Below the pieces are notes generated by a model. That model saw only the letters and a program-made list of their open reading frames with translations. It was not told the origin of the DNA and ran no database searches. Below are positions 8,197-16,461 of a stretch of DNA of 64,000 bases, one piece after another; positions within the stretch are counted from its first letter, which is position 1, and the number at the start of each line of letters is the position of its first letter. The translations under genes were made by a program, and so were the position numbers. Origin of the DNA: Methylorubrum rhodesianum (GTDB lineage Bacteria > Pseudomonadota > Alphaproteobacteria > Rhizobiales > Beijerinckiaceae); the NCBI RefSeq assembly GCF_014199985.1, contig NZ_JACHOS010000006.1:124001-188000 (forward strand), written 5' to 3'.

Positions 8197-9363
8197 ATGA
8201 CGAGACCGGAGGCAGGCGGCCCGAGCGGGGCGGAGGCTTTGCGCCATGTGCGGCTGTCGGCGCATTTTTCCGCCTGCGGATACGTGCCGGCCTCGCCCCC
8301 CGTGCTGCAGCCGGTCGAGCCCTTCCTCGAACTGTCGGGCGAGGACATCCGGCGGCGCATCTTCGTGACGCAGGATGCGACCGGAGCCGAGTTGTGCCTG
8401 CGGCCGGAATTCACCATCCCCGTCTGCCGCCTGCATCAGGCGACGCGGCCGGGCGAGAGCGCCGATTACAGCTATCTCGGGCCCGTCTTCCGCGTCGCGG
8501 CGGGCGAGCCCGACGAGTTCGTCCAGGGCGGCATCGAGTCGATCGGGCGCACCGACACCCCGGCCGCGGATGCCGAGGTGCTCGGGCTCGCCCTCGAGGG
8601 GCTCGACCTGCTCGGGCGCTCCGACGTCGCGGTGCGGCTCGGCGATATGGGCCTGACCCACGCCTTCCTCGACGCGCTCGCCGTGCCGCCGGTCGCCAAG
8701 CGCCGGACCCTGCGGGCCATCGCCGCCGGGCGCTCCCTCGACGAGGTGGCGAACGCGGCGCAGACCGAGGACCGCCATGCCGGCCTGCTCGCGGCGATCC
8801 AGGGCCAGGATGCCGGCGCCGTGCGGGCCTTCGTCGAGGACGTGCTGTCGATCGCCGGGATCTCGCAGGTCGGCGGGCGCAGCGCCGGCGCCATCGCCGA
8901 GCGCTTCCTCGCCAAAGCCTCGGCGCAGGCACAGGGCGGCGCCGGCCTCAACGCGGGCAACCGCGAGCTGATCGAGCGCTATTGCGCGATCGGCGGCGAT
9001 CCCGACGCGGCGGCGGCCGCGGTGCGGGCGCTCGCCCGCGAGGCGGGACTGACCCATGCGGGGCTCGACGCGGCGCTCGCCCTGTTCGAGGAGCGCACCG
9101 GCTTCATGGCGGCGCGCGGCCTGCCCGTGGAGCGCTTCCGCTTCAGCGGCGGGTTCGCGCGCAACCTCGACTACTATACCGGCTTCATCTTCGAGGTGAC
9201 GGGCTCGGCAGGAGGACCGACCCTGGTCGGCGGCGGGCGCTACGACGGGCTCCTGCAGCAGCTCGGCAGCCCGGTGCCGCTGCCGGCGGTGGGCTGCGCA
9301 TTCTGGCTGTCGCGTTGTGCCGCAGGAAGCGCGGCAGAAAGCGCGGAAGGAGTTGTGGCGTGA
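8197..9363 (+). CDS. hisZ: ATP phosphoribosyltransferase regulatory subunit
   Basis: HisZ is the histidyl-tRNA-synthetase-like subunit that activates the short HisG and confers histidine feedback control. The 388-residue product shows class II synthetase motifs: ELCLRPEFTIPVCRLHQ, YSYLGPVFR, DEFVQGGIESIG, and late FSGGFARNLDYYTGFIFEV with VGGGRYDGLL. The ATG at 8197 (MTRPEAGG) is chosen because the homologous core begins soon after and GGACGAAG lies upstream; an open extension back to 8146 has no family support. The stop overlaps the hisG start by 4 nt (GTGA), so the two subunits are translationally coupled. Confidence 0.9.
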   Translation: MTRPEAGGPSGAEALRHVRLSAHFSACGYVPASPPVLQPVEPFLELSGEDIRRRIFVTQDATGAELCLRPEFTIPVCRLHQATRPGESADYSYLGPVFRVAAGEPDEFVQGGIESIGRTDTPAADAEVLGLALEGLDLLGRSDVAVRLGDMGLTHAFLDALAVPPVAKRRTLRAIAAGRSLDEVANAAQTEDRHAGLLAAIQGQDAGAVRAFVEDVLSIAGISQVGGRSAGAIAERFLAKASAQAQGGAGLNAGNRELIERYCAIGGDPDAAAAAVRALAREAGLTHAGLDAALALFEERTGFMAARGLPVERFRFSGGFARNLDYYTGFIFEVTGSAGGPTLVGGGRYDGLLQQLGSPVPLPAVGCAFWLSRCAAGSAAESAEGVVA

Positions 9364-10337
9364 CCGATCAGCCCCTCGTCCTCGCCGTGCCCTCCAAGGG
9401 CCGGCTCCAGGAGAATGCGAGCGCCTTCTTCTCCCGCGCCGGCCTGAAGCTCGTGCAGAAGGCGGGTGCGCGCGAGTATCGCGGTACGCTCGCCGGGCTT
9501 CCCGGAATCGAGGTGCGCTACCTCTCGGCCTCCGAGATCGCCGGCCAGCTCGCCAGCGGCGCCGCCCATCTCGGGGTCACCGGCGAGGACCTAATCCGCG
9601 AGATGCTGCCCGATCCGGCCGGCAGCGTCGAGCTGCTGACGCCGCTCGGCTTCGGCCATGCCAGCGTGGTGGTGGCGGTGCCGCAGGCCTGGATCGACGT
9701 GCGCGCCATGAGCGATCTCGACGAGGTGGCGAGCGAGATGCGCCTGCGCCAGGGCCGGCGGATGCGCATCGCCACCAAATACGTGAACCTGACCCGCCGC
9801 TTCTTCGCCGAGGCCGGCATCGCCGATTACCGCATCGTCGAGAGCCTGGGCGCCACCGAGGGCGCGCCGGCGGCGGGCTCGGCGGAGATCATCGTCGACA
9901 TCACCACCACCGGCACCACGCTCGCGGCCAACGCCCTCAAGATCCTCGATGACGGGGTGATGCTGCGCTCGGAGGCCAACCTCGTCGCCTCGCTCAAGGC
10001 GTCCTGGGGCGAGACGGCCCGCGCGGCCCTTCGCGCCGTGCTCGGCCGGATCGCAGCGGAAGAGCGCGCCCGCACCACCCGCGAGGTGCGCGCGGCGCTG
10101 CCGGAATCCGGCCAAATCGATCTGGCGACGATTGCCGGCCTGCACGAGGCCGAGCTGCCCTACGGCGCGCCCCGCGGCGCCGACGGCGAGATCGTGATGC
10201 GCTGCCCGGTGGACGCGGTGTTCGACCTCTCCGACGCCCTGGTCCAGGCCGGGGCGCGGGCGGTCAGCGTGCGGCGGATCGACTATGCGTTTGCGGCAGA
10301 GAACCCCCTGGCGGAGCGGCTGCTGGCGCGGTTGTGA
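9360..10337 (+). CDS. hisG: ATP phosphoribosyltransferase catalytic subunit (short form)
   Basis: This enzyme catalyses the first step of histidine synthesis, joining ATP and PRPP. The 325-residue product starts at a GTG within the hisZ stop (GTGACC) and begins VTDQPLVLAVPSKGRL. Family motifs are LGVTGEDLIREM, RIATKYVNLTRRFF, and the PRPP loop EIIVDITTTGTTLAANAL. It lacks the C-terminal regulatory domain of long HisG, consistent with dependence on HisZ. The remaining his genes are not in the window. After the stop comes a block of intergenic hairpins. Confidence 0.93.
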   Translation: MTDQPLVLAVPSKGRLQENASAFFSRAGLKLVQKAGAREYRGTLAGLPGIEVRYLSASEIAGQLASGAAHLGVTGEDLIREMLPDPAGSVELLTPLGFGHASVVVAVPQAWIDVRAMSDLDEVASEMRLRQGRRMRIATKYVNLTRRFFAEAGIADYRIVESLGATEGAPAAGSAEIIVDITTTGTTLAANALKILDDGVMLRSEANLVASLKASWGETARAALRAVLGRIAAEERARTTREVRAALPESGQIDLATIAGLHEAELPYGAPRGADGEIVMRCPVDAVFDLSDALVQAGARAVSVRRIDYAFAAENPLAERLLARL

Positions 10338-10650
10338 GCGGCGGTTTTCTGATGACTCAGGGCGCCGAGGGTTCCCCTCTCCCCGCGTGCGGGGAGAGGG
10401 CTTCGTGCCCCCTTGTCGGGACATGAAGCGAGGCGGCAGCCGAGGGTGAGGGGGCGCTTCAGGGTGAGCCTCTTCCGGCGGCGCCCCCTCACCGCCGCTC
10501 CGGCTTCGCCTCCGCTTCCTGTCTGCACGACGAGGTGCAGACAGGCCTCTCCCCGCGTGCGGGGAGAGGGGAATCCTCGCATCCCGAAGTGATCAACCGG
10601 ATACCGAGCAAAGCGGCCCCTCAGGATGACGGGATGGGTGGGAAAGAACC
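10338..10650. repeat. Intergenic palindromic repeat block
   Basis: This gene-free stretch holds several strong hairpins. CCCTCTCCCCGC/GCGGGGAGAGGG occurs at 10375-10400 and a near-identical copy lies at 10546-10569. GTGAGGGGGCGC/GCGCCCCCTCAC pairs 10446-10457 with 10481-10492. CCTGTCTGCAC/GTGCAGACAGG pairs 10518-10528 with 10535-10545. CCGAAGTGATCAACCGG at 10584-10600 recurs in related form near 22434. The mosaic resembles dispersed intergenic repeats of Rhizobiales. It may also end hisG transcription. Confidence 0.65.
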
Positions 10651-10998
10651 CTACTGCCCGCCCTGCTTGGCAAACTCCGACAGAACGGAGCGAAGAATCT
10701 TGAGCCGGCCCTCGTAGGCCGCCGTGAGGCAGGCAACGTCGGTGCCGCAGGCGCGGCGGTCCTTGAGCCAGGCCTCCTGATCCTCCTGCATCTTGGTGCG
10801 GTTGCCCATCGGCAGCAGGTCTTTGAGGATGTCGAAGCGCACCGCCATCTCGACGTCGAGATCGTTGAGGCTGCGGGTGTCGCAGACCGTCTTCTCGTCC
10901 GGCGTCTCGGCCTTGGCGCAGGGAAAGCTCGCCGCCGCCGCGGGCGAGGCCGCGGCAAGACTCAGAGCAAGGCTCAGGGCGAGGAACGGGACACGCAT
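10651..10998 (-). CDS. Exported LprI/DUF1311-like small protein
   Basis: A 115-residue protein starting MRVPFLALSLALSLAAASPA, a signal peptide with probable cleavage after AAA. The mature part has four cysteines (FPCAKAETPDEKTVC, then RRACGTDVACL), as in the DUF1311/LprI lysozyme-inhibitor-like family, where they form disulfides. It ends LRSVLSEFAKQGGQ. The ATG at 10998 has GGAG 8-11 nt upstream; an open extension to 11043 would bury the signal peptide. It should act in the periplasm; inhibition of lysozyme is known only for some relatives. It follows hemJ by 85 bp and may be transcribed with it. Confidence 0.72.
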   Translation of the reverse strand: MRVPFLALSLALSLAAASPAAAASFPCAKAETPDEKTVCDTRSLNDLDVEMAVRFDILKDLLPMGNRTKMQEDQEAWLKDRRACGTDVACLTAAYEGRLKILRSVLSEFAKQGGQ

Positions 10999-11083
10999 CG
11001 GCAAGGCTCCATCGTGGGCAACGGCCACGCTTTGCCCTTCCAACGGTTCGTTCCCGCCCCGGTGCCCGCCTTTGAAAGAAGAA

Positions 11084-11524
11084 TCAGCTCCAAGGCTTCA
11101 CGATCGCGAGGATGACGATGCCGATCATCAGCAGCGTCGGCACCTCGTTGATCACCCGGTAGAAGTTGGGGCCCCGCGTGTTGCGGTCGGCGGCGAAGTC
11201 CTTGACCGTGCGGGCGAGGAAGCCGTGCACGCCGCTCATCGCCAGCACCAGGGCGAATTTCGCGTGCAGCCAGGGCGCGGCGTAGTAGCCGCTCTGCCAC
11301 GCGAGCCACAGGCCGAGGATCCAGGTGACGATCATGGCCGGGGTCATGATCGCCTTGAGCAGGCGCCGCTCCATGCCTTTGAAGGTCTCGGACTGCACCC
11401 GCGAGCCGGCGGGCAGGGCCGCGTGGTTCACGAACAGGCGCGGCAGGTAGAGCATCGCCGCCATCCACGAGATGACCGCAATGACGTGGAAGGCCTTGAT
11501 CCAGGGGTACGAAGCGTCAAGCAC
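11084..11524 (-). CDS. hemJ: Protoporphyrinogen IX oxidase, HemJ type
   Basis: HemJ is a small membrane enzyme that oxidises protoporphyrinogen IX to protoporphyrin IX, one step before ferrochelatase. The 146-residue product has about four hydrophobic segments. It carries the conserved His in YPWIKAFHVIAVISWMAAML and the motif YLPRLFVNHA. It starts at a GTG (11524) that overlaps the end of the NUDIX gene by 8 nt, inside the hemE-NUDIX-hemJ operon. The operon context with hemE strongly supports HemJ over a generic CopD-like protein. hemH lies elsewhere in this window. Confidence 0.88.
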   Translation of the reverse strand: MLDASYPWIKAFHVIAVISWMAAMLYLPRLFVNHAALPAGSRVQSETFKGMERRLLKAIMTPAMIVTWILGLWLAWQSGYYAAPWLHAKFALVLAMSGVHGFLARTVKDFAADRNTRGPNFYRVINEVPTLLMIGIVILAIVKPWS

Positions 11525-11966
11525 CGGGTGAGGGACTCCGTGACGGGGATGCCGCGCGCAGGCGCGGCAGAAGCTCTCGGGTGAGGAGCGGCGCGAGCGG
11601 CATTGCCGGATCGTCCGCCGAAGGGTTCAGGGCGAGCCAGGCGGTTTCCTCGATCTCCGCGCCGCAGACCGGGTTCAGGCCGAGCACGGCCTCCTGCCGG
11701 TAGACGCTCGCCTCGACAACGTGGCCGGGCTCGTTGGCCGCCTCCGCCTCGAACCGGCCGAGGCGGATCGCCGTCCCCGGATCGAAGGTGAGGCCCAATT
11801 CCTCCCGCAACTCGCGGGCGAGGCAGGCTGCGTCGGTCTCACCGCCCTCGAACTTGCCGCCGGGCAGCATGAAGCGCGTGCTGCCGCGCTTGCGCACCAC
11901 CAGCAAAGCCTCGCCCCCGGCCGCCCGCCGCACCAGTGCCAGGGCGGCGACGCGGATGCGGCTCAC
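11517..11966 (-). CDS. NUDIX hydrolase between hemE and hemJ
   Basis: A 149-residue NUDIX protein with the full box GGKFEGGETDAACLARELRE followed by ELGLT. The start is a GTG at 11966 whose GTGA overlaps the hemE stop by 4 nt, and its own end overlaps hemJ by 8 nt, so it is translated inside a heme operon. The N-terminus VSRIRVAALALVRRA is typical of small MutT-like housecleaning enzymes acting on oxidised nucleotides. The substrate cannot be read from sequence. Whether it has a heme-related role or is only a passenger is unknown. Confidence 0.85.
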   Translation of the reverse strand: MSRIRVAALALVRRAAGGEALLVVRKRGSTRFMLPGGKFEGGETDAACLARELREELGLTFDPGTAIRLGRFEAEAANEPGHVVEASVYRQEAVLGLNPVCGAEIEETAWLALNPSADDPAMPLAPLLTRELLPRLRAASPSRSPSPGA

Positions 11967-13033
11967 CGCCCGCCCCGGAGCCGGGCCAGCATCTGCTCGA
12001 CATGGGCGATCGGCGTCTGCGGGGTGATGCCGTGGCCGAGGTTGAAGATGTGCGGCAGCCCCTCGGTCGCCGCCAGGATGGCGTCCACGGCCGCGTCCAG
12101 GGCCCGCCCGCCCTCGATCAGCGTCTCGGGGTGGAGGTTGCCCTGAGTCACCGTCGTGGCCGGCACACGGGCGCGCAGGGCCGCGAGATCGACCCCCCAA
12201 TCGACGCCGACGGCATCCGCGCCGGTCTCGGGGATGACGCGGGCATGGCCCTCGAGACCCGAGCCGCGGGCGAAGACGACGATCTTCGCATCCGGCACCT
12301 GCGCGCGGATGCCCTCGACCATCCGCGCGATCGGACCGAGGGAGAAGCGCTTGAGCGCGTCGCCGTCGCTCGAAGCCGGCAGCACGCCGGCATGGGACTC
12401 GAAGATCTGCACCGCGTCGGCGCCGGCGCGGAACTGGCGCACGAGGTACTCGGTCTGGACGGTGACCAGCCGGTCGAGCAGCGCATCGAGAAGCGCCGGA
12501 TCGGAAGCCGCCAGCGCCCGGGCCGGGGCGAGATCCGGCGTGCCGCGCCCGCCGATCATGTAGCTCGCGACCGTCCACGGCGCGCCGCAGAAGCCGAGCA
12601 GCGTGGTCTCGTGAGGCAGCGCCCCGCGGATCCGCTCCACCGCCTCGAAGACCGGCGCCAGATGCGAAAAAATCGCCGGGTCGCCCGCCTCGCGCAGGCG
12701 CTCGAACTGCGCCCTGCCTTCGAGCGCGTCGAGGCGCGGCCCCTCGCCTTCGACGAAGCGCACGTCCTGGCCCAGGGCGTGGGGCACCACGAGGATGTCG
12801 GAGAACAGGATCGAGGCCTCGAAGCCGAAGCGGCGGATCGGCTGGAGCGTCACCTCGGTGGCGAAGGCCGGATTGTAGCAGAGATCGAGGAAGGAGCCGG
12901 CTTCCGCCCGGGTCGCCCGGTATTCCGGCAGGTACCGGCCGGCTTGGCGCATCATCCAGGCCGGGGGCGGGGAGATCGCCTCGCCTGACAGCACCCGCAG
13001 CACCGGCCTGTCCGCCGTCCTTGCCTCGGCCAT
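11963..13033 (-). CDS. hemE: Uroporphyrinogen III decarboxylase
   Basis: HemE converts uroporphyrinogen III to coproporphyrinogen III in heme synthesis. The 356-residue product shows the N-terminal signature PPAWMMRQAGRYLPEYR, the FSDILVVPHALG segment carrying the catalytic Asp, GFCGAPWTVASYMI, and a C-terminal FNLGHGITPQTP. The ATG at 13033 (MAEARTADR) is preferred to a TTG two codons upstream. The gene heads an operon with NUDIX and hemJ. The upstream 0.76 kb is the candidate origin, matching the hemE-oriC arrangement of Caulobacter and several Rhizobiales. Confidence 0.94.
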   Translation of the reverse strand: MAEARTADRPVLRVLSGEAISPPPAWMMRQAGRYLPEYRATRAEAGSFLDLCYNPAFATEVTLQPIRRFGFEASILFSDILVVPHALGQDVRFVEGEGPRLDALEGRAQFERLREAGDPAIFSHLAPVFEAVERIRGALPHETTLLGFCGAPWTVASYMIGGRGTPDLAPARALAASDPALLDALLDRLVTVQTEYLVRQFRAGADAVQIFESHAGVLPASSDGDALKRFSLGPIARMVEGIRAQVPDAKIVVFARGSGLEGHARVIPETGADAVGVDWGVDLAALRARVPATTVTQGNLHPETLIEGGRALDAAVDAILAATEGLPHIFNLGHGITPQTPIAHVEQMLARLRGGR

Positions 13034-13125
13034 TCCCAACTCGCTTCCTGCCCGCTTGCCCTTTGCGAGGGAGGCCGGAGAGGTCGCGACCGCGCCATCC
13101 CCACCCAGGCCCTCTTCAAAGAAAG

Positions 13126-13143
13126 AGAGATTCTAGAATCTCT
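13126..13143. promoter_or_regulatory. 18-bp perfect palindrome containing two GANTC sites
   Basis: AGAGATTCTAGAATCTCT reads the same on both strands and embeds GATTC and GAATC, sites for CcrM methylation. It lies 93 bp upstream of hemE at the edge of the candidate origin. It could be a protein-binding site or part of the origin; no specific protein can be named. Confidence 0.45.
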
Positions 13144-13212
13144 GTTTTTTCTCTTGGACGTTGGATCGTGATGCCGCAAGCGCGTCCACAGGCCCTCCCC
13201 ACAGCCGCGGCG

Positions 13213-13227
13213 TTAATCGCCTCTTAA
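13213..13227. promoter_or_regulatory. Perfect CtrA binding box (TTAA-N7-TTAA)
   Basis: TTAATCGCCTCTTAA matches the full CtrA consensus TTAA-N7-TTAA exactly. Such boxes occlude DnaA and hold back initiation in Caulobacter and regulate cell-cycle promoters in Rhizobiales. It lies in the hemE-ppsR gap amid GC-rich DNA, where TTAA is rare. Binding is inferred. Confidence 0.65.
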
Positions 13228-13798
13228 CGGATTGGATCTAATGTCCACGATAGGCCAAGCTCACCAGCGGCTTGCGTGGGCCCCTGTGCCCTGAGGGCCC
13301 CTTCGGTCCCGGATTCTCCCACGGGGGCGACTCCGCCGTGCGCGCAAGATCACGGTGTTGAGGGAGGAGTCGATGGTTTTCGGGGCAACCCGCCATCGCG
13401 CGCCCGCCGGCCCGGCTTTTCCCCACTTGTCGACTCCTCGCCGGCCGGTTGGGGACATCCTGCCGACAAAACCGCTCTTGAACGCCTCAAGCCCTTGAAA
13501 GAGCTGGCTTTGCGATGAGGCGCCGACGCCTCTTCCAGCCGCGGCGCGGCGCCGTGACGGAGGGAGCCGGGCTCGTCAGCGCGAGGCGGAGCCGAAGCGA
13601 TCCAGGTCGCGCGGCGGCCTCCGCAACGGCCTGCCGGGTTCCGTTTCCGCGCCATCGGCCCGCCATCAGACTGAGGGCCGTCCGCGGAAGAACGGCAATT
13701 CGGCATCGCCTTCGCGCAAAAAAATGCTCTAAGCATCGCGGGCGGGGCGGCCACGCTGTCTCCCAGGATCGATGCGTCACGGCAGAGACGGGCCGACG

Positions 13799-14629
13799 AT
13801 GAGCCGCAGCTACTTCCATCTCCACCTCGTTTCGGACTCCACCGGCGAGACCCTGATCAATGTCGGGCGCGCCGCGGCGGTGCAGTACGAGGGGATCTCG
13901 GCGATCGAGCACGTCTACCCGCTGGTGCGCTCGGGCGCGCAGCTCGAACGGGTGATCTCGGAGATCAAGGCGGCGCCGGGCCTCGTGCTCTACACGCTGG
14001 TCGGCCACGAACTGATCGAGCGCCTGGAGGAGGCCTGCCGCGAGACCGGCTCGCCGACGCTCAACGTGCTCCAGCCGGTGCACGCGCTCTTGCGCTCCTA
14101 TCTCGGCGCGACCTCGACCGAGCGGCCGGGCGCCCAGCACATGCTCAACGCCGAGTACTTCAAGCGCATCGACGCGATGAACTTCACCCTGGCCCACGAC
14201 GACGGCAACCTGCCGGCGGATCTCGATGAGGCCGATGTGGTGCTGGTCGGCGTCAGCCGCACCTCGAAGACGCCGACCTCGATCTATCTCGCCAATCGCG
14301 GGCTCAAGACCGCGAACCTGCCGCTCGTGCCCTCGATGCCGCTGCCGCCGAGCTTCGAGCGGGTGAAGAAGGCGCTGATCGTCGGGCTGATCGCCAGCCC
14401 CGAGCGGATCGTGCAGATCCGCCAGAACCGCCTGCTCAGCCTCAAGGCCGACGACAATTCCTCCTACGTCGATCGGGAATCGGTGGCCGACGAGATCGCT
14501 GCCTCGCGCCGGCTCTGCGCCAAGTACCGCTGGCCGACCATCGACGTGACCCGCCGCTCGATCGAGGAGACGGCGGCCGCGATCCTCGACCTCTACCGCG
14601 AGCACCGCCTCAAGTTCATCGCGACCTGA
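13799..14629 (+). CDS. ppsR: Pyruvate,phosphate dikinase regulatory protein (kinase/pyrophosphorylase)
   Basis: PpsR/PDRP (old name DUF299) is a bifunctional ADP-dependent kinase and Pi-dependent pyrophosphorylase that switches PPDK or PEP synthase off and on by phosphorylating a threonine. The 276-residue product begins [19 protein letters not shown] and has the nucleotide loop [18 protein letters not shown] near residue 145. The C-terminus is [20 protein letters not shown], typical of the family. The ATG at 13799 is chosen because the conserved core starts there. It heads the conserved block ppsR-maf-aroE-coaE-dnaQ next to the origin. Confidence 0.92.
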   Translation: MSRSYFHLHLVSDSTGETLINVGRAAAVQYEGISAIEHVYPLVRSGAQLERVISEIKAAPGLVLYTLVGHELIERLEEACRETGSPTLNVLQPVHALLRSYLGATSTERPGAQHMLNAEYFKRIDAMNFTLAHDDGNLPADLDEADVVLVGVSRTSKTPTSIYLANRGLKTANLPLVPSMPLPPSFERVKKALIVGLIASPERIVQIRQNRLLSLKADDNSSYVDRESVADEIAASRRLCAKYRWPTIDVTRRSIEETAAAILDLYREHRLKFIAT

Positions 14630-14651
14630 GGCAGGGGGGAGGGCGGCGATC

Positions 14652-15800
14652 ATGGACAACGCGGCGCTCGCCGCGGCCGATCTGCGCGAGACCGTCCAGG
14701 CCGGGCGCGGGCGCTGCACCGATCTCAGCCTGTCCTATCGGGACTGGGCGCCCCCGCCCGAGCTGCTGATCGGCGCGGTGACGCCGACGCTGCTGCGCGT
14801 CTATCACGAGCAGACCACCGTGCTCGGCACGAGCCTCTACGAGCTGCCGGGGGCGGAGGTGACGGAGGAGGGCGTGATCCTCCTCGACGGCGTGTTCCAG
14901 TACGCCAGCCAGCTCAACATCTTCCCCGTCAATTTCGAGGATCATTTCCGCGCCATCGCCGCGCGGCTCCCCGATCTGCGCCGGGTCGACGTCGAGGCGC
15001 CGGTCGTGCTGCTGACCGGGATGGGCCACCAGATGTACGGCCACTGGCTGGTCGATTTCCTGCCCAAGCTGTTCCTGCTCGACCGGGCCGGCCACGACAT
15101 CACGCGGCTCAGCTACCTCCTGCCCGCCGACACGCCGGATTTCGCCCGGGTCTGGCTCGGCCTCCTCGGCATCGGCGAGGATCGCCTCGTCGTCTACGAC
15201 CGCACCCGCGATCGCGTCGCGTGCCGCCGGCTCCTCGTGCCGACGGCGCTGCGCTTCGTCAGCCGCGCCTCGCCGCTGATGCGGCAGGCCCGCCGCTTCC
15301 TGCTCGAACGCGCGGCGCCCGGTCCTCGCCGGCAGCGTCGTTGGCAGGCTCCTTGGACGCTCGGCCGCCGACGCGAGAAGCCGGGGACGGAAAAGATCCT
15401 GATCTCCCGCTCGGACAATGCCGATACGCACAACCGCCGCACCCTGGCGGAGCGGGCCCTGTTCGAAGAGACGGCGCTCGCCCGCGGTTTCACCCGCGTC
15501 CGTCCCGAGCGTTTGAGCGTGCCCGAGCAGATCGCCCTGTTCCGCTCGGCCGGCACGATCATCGGGGAATATGGCTCGGGGCTGCACGGCTCGCTGTTTG
15601 CGCCCCCCGGCACCACCGTGGTGGCGCTGCGCGACAACGGACTGGAACTCGGTTTCCTGCAGAGCTCCATCGACCACGCGCTCGGCCATGCCAGCGGCTA
15701 CGTGATCGGCTCGGAACGCTCGGGGGAGGGGTTCTTCTCCGTGGCGCCGCAGGATATCGACTTCCTGTTCGACTGGCTCGACTGGCGCGGCCTGCGCTGA
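14652..15800 (+). CDS. Glycosyltransferase family 61 protein
   Basis: A 382-residue protein of the GT61/DUF563 group. The diagnostic segments are GHQMYGHWLVDFLPKLFLLD near residue 119, ILISRSDNADTHNRR, and GEYGSGLHGSLFAPPGTTVV near 311. GT61 enzymes transfer sugars such as xylose or GlcNAc; in bacteria many are of unknown acceptor. An Arg-rich linker around residues 220-245 is notable. No membrane helix is obvious. It starts 22 bp after ppsR and ends 17 bp before maf, so it is inserted in an otherwise conserved housekeeping block and is probably cotranscribed. A surface-polysaccharide role is inference. Confidence 0.8.
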   Translation: MDNAALAAADLRETVQAGRGRCTDLSLSYRDWAPPPELLIGAVTPTLLRVYHEQTTVLGTSLYELPGAEVTEEGVILLDGVFQYASQLNIFPVNFEDHFRAIAARLPDLRRVDVEAPVVLLTGMGHQMYGHWLVDFLPKLFLLDRAGHDITRLSYLLPADTPDFARVWLGLLGIGEDRLVVYDRTRDRVACRRLLVPTALRFVSRASPLMRQARRFLLERAAPGPRRQRRWQAPWTLGRRREKPGTEKILISRSDNADTHNRRTLAERALFEETALARGFTRVRPERLSVPEQIALFRSAGTIIGEYGSGLHGSLFAPPGTTVVALRDNGLELGFLQSSIDHALGHASGYVIGSERSGEGFFSVAPQDIDFLFDWLDWRGLR

Positions 15801-15817
15801 CGGAAACCCTTGTCCCT

Positions 15818-16447
15818 GTGAACGCCTCCCTTCTCTGGCGCGCGCCCGCGCCCCTCCTTCTCGCCTCGGCGAGCGCCACCCGGCGCGACCTCCTGACGGG
15901 TGCCGGCCTGCCGGTGGAGACGGCGCCCGCGCGGATCGACGAGCGCGCCCTCGAAGCCGAGGGCGGCGACATCAGCCCGGTTGAGCTGGCCCGGCGGCTC
16001 GCCCGCGCCAAGGCGCAGGAGGTGGCGGCCCGCCACCCCGGCCGCGTCGTGATCGGCGCCGACCAAGTGCTCGAATGCGAGGGCCGCGTCTTTCACAAGC
16101 CGGCCGACCGCGCGGCCGCGCACGACCACCTGACCCGGCTCCAGGGCCGCACCCACGCGCTGCATTCGGCGGTGGCGATCCTGCGTGACGGCAGGGCCGA
16201 GCCGTTCGTCGCGCAGGACTTCGTGGAGACGGCGCGGCTGGCCATGCGGCCTCTCGATGCGGCGGCCATCGACACCTATCTGCGTCTCGCGGGGCCGGCG
16301 GTGACGACTTCGGTCGGCGCCTACCAGCTCGAAGGGCTCGGCATCCACCTGTTCGAGCGGGTCGAGGGCGACCATTCGACGGTCCTCGGCCTGCCGTTGA
16401 CCCCTCTTCTGGCGCGGCTGCGGGGCCTGGGCCTGCTGGCGTTCTGA
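15818..16447 (+). CDS. maf: Maf family nucleotide pyrophosphatase
   Basis: Maf proteins hydrolyse non-canonical or methylated nucleoside triphosphates (m7GTP or dTTP/UTP classes). The 209-residue product shows LLLASASATRRDLLTGAGL near the N-terminus, the catalytic Asp in VIGADQVLECEG, and GAYQLEGLGIHLFERVEGDH with a C-terminal TVLGLPLTPLLARLR. The GTG at 15818 is the only reasonable start before the conserved core. Its place before aroE is conserved in Alphaproteobacteria. Substrate class is not settled from sequence alone; the VGAYQLEGLG form suggests the YceF/Maf-2 branch. Confidence 0.9.
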   Translation: MNASLLWRAPAPLLLASASATRRDLLTGAGLPVETAPARIDERALEAEGGDISPVELARRLARAKAQEVAARHPGRVVIGADQVLECEGRVFHKPADRAAAHDHLTRLQGRTHALHSAVAILRDGRAEPFVAQDFVETARLAMRPLDAAAIDTYLRLAGPAVTTSVGAYQLEGLGIHLFERVEGDHSTVLGLPLTPLLARLRGLGLLAF

Positions 16448-16461
16448 CACGGCGAGGAACG

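Larger units (their letters stand above)
13040..13798. other. oriC: Candidate chromosomal replication origin (oriC) region
   Basis: This 0.76 kb gap between divergent hemE and ppsR holds no convincing gene. It contains a perfect CtrA box (13213-13227) and six GANTC (CcrM) sites at 13129, 13136, 13312, 13329, 13367 and 13432. DnaA-like 9-mers are TTTTCCCCA (13417), GCGTCCACA (13182), CTCCCCACA (13195) and ATGTCCACG (13241), each 2-3 mismatches from TTATCCACA. A short AT-richer palindromic segment lies at 13121-13160. In Caulobacter crescentus oriC lies between hemE and the ppsR-maf-aroE-coaE-dnaQ block, the order seen here. The DnaA boxes are weak, so the call rests mainly on synteny and CtrA/CcrM sites. 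Confidence 0.68.

Noticed and set aside
5373..8417. A 1,014-codon open frame antisense to the catalase/COX-like gene
   Set aside because: The plus-strand product matches known families along its length; the antisense product has no domain and has GC-shadow composition.
13350..13802. Overlapping open frames on both strands in the hemE-ppsR gap
   Set aside because: They lack family motifs and convincing ribosome sites, and the region has origin-like signals.
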